Below, one piece after another: positions 61,293 through 64,000 of a stretch of DNA of 64,000 nt (its first letter is position 1; every line of letters starts with the position of its first letter). The stretch is from positions 1-64,000 of the forward strand of contig DASSYR010000061.1 in assembly GCA_035703165.1 (NCBI GenBank), given 5' to 3'. Made by a program: the position numbers and the translations under genes. The notes under the pieces are model-generated. The model worked only from the letters and a program-made list of their open reading frames with translations, was not told where the DNA came from and searched no databases. This DNA is from AWTP1-9 sp035703165. Its GTDB lineage: Bacteria > Bacteroidota > Bacteroidia > Chitinophagales > Chitinophagaceae.

Positions 61293-62330
61293 ATGAAATT
61301 TCTGAAAGGCTTACTTTATTTTATTATAGCCCTGCTGGTATTATTGTTACTTGTTTCCTTTTTACTCCCTTCTAATAAGCATGTAGAAAGGGTTTTACAA
61401 ATGAACAATGTAAAACCTGAGTCTGTTTTTGCCCAGGTAAACAATATGAAATCCTACAACAACTGGATGCCCTGGAACCAAAAAGATCCCCAAATGAAAC
61501 AAGTATGGGGCGCAAAGACAGAAGGCGTTGGTGCCTCTTACAGTTGGGAAAGTAAAGTGAGAGATGTAGGAAATGGTAAAATAACCATTACAGAAAGTGT
61601 ACCGGACAAATTGGTAAAAACCGAATTGGATTTCCTGGAAAATGGAAAGGCTACTGCTGCTTGGGAAATAAAACAAAAAGAAGGAGGTACCGAGGTTAAA
61701 TGGTACTTAGATAGTAAGGTGGGAGGCAATTTTTTTGCTAAAACCATGCAGAGATACTTTTTCCTGTTTATGGATAAAATGGTTGGGCCTGATCTTGAAA
61801 AGGGATTGGAAAACTTACAAAAACAGGCTGAGGCAAACCCCGCTATGCCCAGTGGTATGCCAGAACCTAAAATGGAAATAGAAGAAAAAAACACTTCTAC
61901 AATGAACATATTGTATATAAAAGAAACCGCTGCTAACATTAGCGAAATAGGCGCTAAACTGGGTGCCGCTTATGCTGAGATAGGCACTTTTGCTAAAAGC
62001 ATCGGTATAAAAGCAACGGGCATGCCTATGGCTTTTTACTCTGGCAGTAGTTATCCTATGCAATTAGACGCTGCTGTTCCGGTAAATAAATTACCTCCTG
62101 CAACAGAGGGCCGAATTAATACAAAGCAACTGTGGGAAAGCCGGGCTGTGGTTGTGCATTTTTGGGGACCTTACGAATTGATACCCAAAGCCTATGCAAA
62201 AATCGCTGAATGGATGAAGGCCAACAACAAAGAGTCAAATGGGGCGCCTTATGAAGTATATGTTGGCGATCCCTTAGTTATTAAAGATCCTTACCAGGTT
62301 CAAACCGATATTTATCAGCCCATAAAATAA
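61293..62330 (+). CDS. Membrane-anchored SRPBCC domain fused to a GyrI-like domain (345 aa)
   Basis: The N-terminal hydrophobic segment (about 5-27, LLYFIIALLVLLLLVSFLL) anchors the protein. Residues about 30-180 form an SRPBCC (START-like) ligand-binding domain, including NNWMPWNQKDP and GVGASYSWES. After a Pro/Glu-rich linker, about 205-345 forms a GyrI-like effector-binding domain (VVVHFWGPYELIPKAYAKIAEW, PYEVYVGDP). It has no DNA-binding domain, so it is a small-ligand binding or transfer protein, not a regulator. It ends at a terminator. Confidence 0.85.
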   Translation: MKFLKGLLYFIIALLVLLLLVSFLLPSNKHVERVLQMNNVKPESVFAQVNNMKSYNNWMPWNQKDPQMKQVWGAKTEGVGASYSWESKVRDVGNGKITITESVPDKLVKTELDFLENGKATAAWEIKQKEGGTEVKWYLDSKVGGNFFAKTMQRYFFLFMDKMVGPDLEKGLENLQKQAEANPAMPSGMPEPKMEIEEKNTSTMNILYIKETAANISEIGAKLGAAYAEIGTFAKSIGIKATGMPMAFYSGSSYPMQLDAAVPVNKLPPATEGRINTKQLWESRAVVVHFWGPYELIPKAYAKIAEWMKANNKESNGAPYEVYVGDPLVIKDPYQVQTDIYQPIK

Positions 62331-62382
62331 AATTGGTTTAACGCTGTCTAAATTTAATACCGCTAAAACAGCCCTTTATATT

Positions 62383-62426
62383 AAAAAACACTCTAATGAT
62401 TTTAAAAAAGTCACGAGGGTGTTTTT
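62383..62426 (+). terminator. Terminator after the SRPBCC-GyrI gene
   Basis: AAAAACACTC pairs with GAGGGTGTTTTT around a 20-base AT-rich loop, with one bulged G. Confidence 0.6.
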
Positions 62427-62506
62427 ATCTGGCAAAAGAGCCTTTCCTCCCCACACCAAATAATGCGTCACATACGTTATTCATATTTCCTTATTGAACC
62501 CGATAA

Positions 62507-63271
62507 TCATTTTTTCTGCAACAATTGGATACTATGAGTAAGTTGCTCATATACCAGCGTAAGTTGGGGATACTGTTTTATTATTTCCAGGTGCATTTTA
62601 ATGGTAGCTTCATCTCCTCTAACGGCAGGCCCGGTTTGCATTTGACGGGGAGAAAATTTCTCTACCCGTAAAGCGGTTTCTTTTATTATGGGAAAAAGTA
62701 AAGAGAAATCAATATTTTCTTTTTTGCAAAATTCCTCCGTCAGTGCATAAAGATGGTTGGCAAAATTGCCAGCCAGCACGGCTGCTGCATGAAGCTTTTT
62801 TCTTTCCCAATCATCTGCAGCTTTTACCTGGCTGGATAAAGTTTTAGCAAAATCCTTGATTAGCGCTAAATTATCAGCAGTATTAGCATCAACTAAAAAA
62901 GGAATTTCGGGAAGGATGGCTGCTTCTTTTCTCAAACTTTGTAACGGATACAATACACCGTAATTATGTGAAATTTCTTTAAGAATATTTTTTGATACAC
63001 TACCGGCAGTATGAACTACCAGTTTTTTATCCAGTTTTAGTTGCCCGACTAAATCCGGCAGTGCATTATCAGTTATTGCTACAACATAAATATCAGCATG
63101 CTTATCAATAAACTCCTTATTAACCGTAAAGGGGCAATAGAATAAAGCTGCCAGTTCAGCACAGGTCTTTTCATTTCTTCCAAAAACCATTATTATTTCA
63201 TGACCAGCCGCTATCATTTTTCTCCCCAGCACATTGGCTGTATTGCCTGAACCGATTAAAACAATCTTCAT
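62507..63271 (-). CDS. Rossmann-fold / DUF2520 protein (254 aa)
   Basis: The N-terminal MKIVLIGSGNTANVLGRKM binds a dinucleotide (GxGxxG-like), as in 6-phosphogluconate-dehydrogenase-like folds. The C-terminal half is the helical DUF2520 domain (KKLHAAAVLAGNFANHLYAL, PRQMQTGPAVRGD). Chosen start is the ATG at 63271, as the longer frame overlaps the divergent hydrolase gene. Role unknown; a dehydrogenase-like activity is possible. In other Bacteroidota this gene is often near kdsC and maf, as here. Confidence 0.88.
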   Translation of the reverse strand: MKIVLIGSGNTANVLGRKMIAAGHEIIMVFGRNEKTCAELAALFYCPFTVNKEFIDKHADIYVVAITDNALPDLVGQLKLDKKLVVHTAGSVSKNILKEISHNYGVLYPLQSLRKEAAILPEIPFLVDANTADNLALIKDFAKTLSSQVKAADDWERKKLHAAAVLAGNFANHLYALTEEFCKKENIDFSLLFPIIKETALRVEKFSPRQMQTGPAVRGDEATIKMHLEIIKQYPQLTLVYEQLTHSIQLLQKK

Positions 63272-63288
63272 AACTATCTTTGAGGGAT

Positions 63289-64000
63289 ATGAAATTAATA
63301 CAAAAATTAGCAATTCGCTACCTGAGGATAAAGCTTACCTTACTTTCTTTTCTTTCCAAAAGAAAAAGCGCTGAAAAAGCGCTTGAAATATTCTGCACCC
63401 CGTTAAATAAATCTAAAAAGAAAACAACACGGGTATTTGAAAATGCCGAAAAGCTTCGCTTTCAAATGGACAATTATACCATTACCGGTTTTCGCTGGAA
63501 CCATGAAGCTGAACAGAACAAGAAAAGGGTACTCCTGCTTCATGGGTTCGAATCCACCGTTAAAAACTTTGAGGGCTATATAAATCCTCTTATTGAAAAA
63601 AACTACGAAGTGCTTGCCTTTGATGCTCCGGCTCATGGCGAAAGTAGTGGCAAACAAATTACACTCCCGTTATACATTAAAACCATAAAAACCATCTACG
63701 AAAAATTTGGCCCTGTACAATCCTTCATATCTCATTCTTTTGGCGGACTCGCTGTTACACATTTCATGGAAAATATAAACCATAACAGCGATACCCGTAT
63801 TGTTTTAATTGCCCCCGCAACAGAAACAACTACCGCCATTAATTCTTTCTTTGAATTTTTAAGGTTAGGCGACAAAGTAAAAATTGAATTCAATAAATTA
63901 ATTGAAGAAAAATCAGGTCTAAAACCATCTCATTTTTCTATCAGACGTGCAGTAGCACACCTTCATGCCAAAATATTATGGATACATGATGAAGATGATG
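63289..64000 (+). CDS. Alpha/beta hydrolase, partial (3' end outside window)
   Basis: Runs from the ATG at 63289 off the right edge (237 codons visible). LLLHGFESTVKNF contains the oxyanion His-Gly, LAFDAPAHGESSG the typical strand-turn, and FISHSFGGLAV the nucleophile Ser (SHSFGG, in place of a GxSxG). The catalytic Asp and His should lie at or beyond the cut. Substrate unknown. Its ATG is 17 bp from the divergent DUF2520 gene. Confidence 0.85.
   Translation, partial: MKLIQKLAIRYLRIKLTLLSFLSKRKSAEKALEIFCTPLNKSKKKTTRVFENAEKLRFQMDNYTITGFRWNHEAEQNKKRVLLLHGFESTVKNFEGYINPLIEKNYEVLAFDAPAHGESSGKQITLPLYIKTIKTIYEKFGPVQSFISHSFGGLAVTHFMENINHNSDTRIVLIAPATETTTAINSFFEFLRLGDKVKIEFNKLIEEKSGLKPSHFSIRRAVAHLHAKILWIHDEDD

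Noticed and set aside
1..64000. CRISPR arrays, tRNA and rRNA genes
   Set aside because: No regularly spaced repeats and no cloverleaf-like or rRNA sequence were recognised by eye.

Overview
The window looks like chromosomal DNA of a Bacteroidota bacterium, most likely Chitinophagaceae or a close relative. The evidence is an AT-rich composition, a SusC/SusD pair, DUF6029, DUF2851, DUF4294 and DUF4397 proteins, an Omp28-like lipoprotein, bacillithiol (bshB1) and lipoate (lipA, lipB) genes, and start sites preceded by the Bacteroidota -7 element TAnnTTTG rather than by strong Shine-Dalgarno sequences. The two ends of the window cut genes. I recognise no rRNA, tRNA, CRISPR array, prophage or integrative element. 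The only mobile element is one decayed IS1380-family insertion sequence.

Layout. 1-0.9 kb: 5' part of a secreted coiled-coil protein with unusual codon use. 1.1-5.4 kb: a thiol-redox-flavoured locus, with tlpA, a DUF6029 outer-membrane protein, an ECF sigma factor and a zinc-type anti-sigma factor in one direction, and an Omp28-like lipoprotein divergent. 5.7-9.1 kb: a membrane-anchored J protein and a two-subunit molybdenum hydroxylase. 9.2-13.8 kb: an ABC-F (Uup-like) protein, a lipoprotein, a nitroreductase, a TPMT-like methyltransferase and a DUF1579 protein. 13.9-15.4 kb: the IS1380 remnant. 15.4-18.7 kb: a secreted HExxH protein and a LytS/LytR-type two-component pair. 18.8-21.4 kb: fatty-acid desaturase, bshB1 and DUF4294. 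21.6-28.1 kb: a DeoR-type regulator followed by susC, susD and a DUF4397 lipoprotein. 28.2-33.4 kb: patatin-barrel protein, infC, thrS. 33.5-39.1 kb: a secreted unknown, an M28 peptidase, a DUF3347 protein and a second ABC-F protein. 39.1-43.6 kb: a three-gene exporter (ABC, HlyD, TolC) whose ATPase has several non-canonical catalytic residues. 43.8-51.5 kb: serine deaminase, FKBP, an HU-like/SPOR-like membrane protein, YhhN, an amino-acid permease, lipB and an RluA-type synthase. 51.6-64 kb: housekeeping genes, including def, ruvX, a UbiA prenyltransferase, trmH-like, lipA, osmC, maf, a second UbiA, kdsC-like, iscX, ferredoxin, and a partial alpha/beta hydrolase.

How the parts work together. 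Most of the window is ordinary core metabolism and envelope biology. Three clusters have a recognisable joint role. The sigma/anti-sigma genes share a likely transcript with a periplasmic thiol-redox protein. The susC/susD/DUF4397 genes form an outer-membrane uptake complex under a nearby DeoR-type regulator. The ABC-HlyD-TolC genes would make a trans-envelope export channel. The points most worth a second look are the degenerate ABC ATPase, the RsrA-like cysteine/histidine spacing in the anti-sigma factor, infC without rpmI-rplT behind it, and the IS with two in-frame stops and TTAA flanks. I did not find a clearly undescribed multi-gene defence or mobile system.
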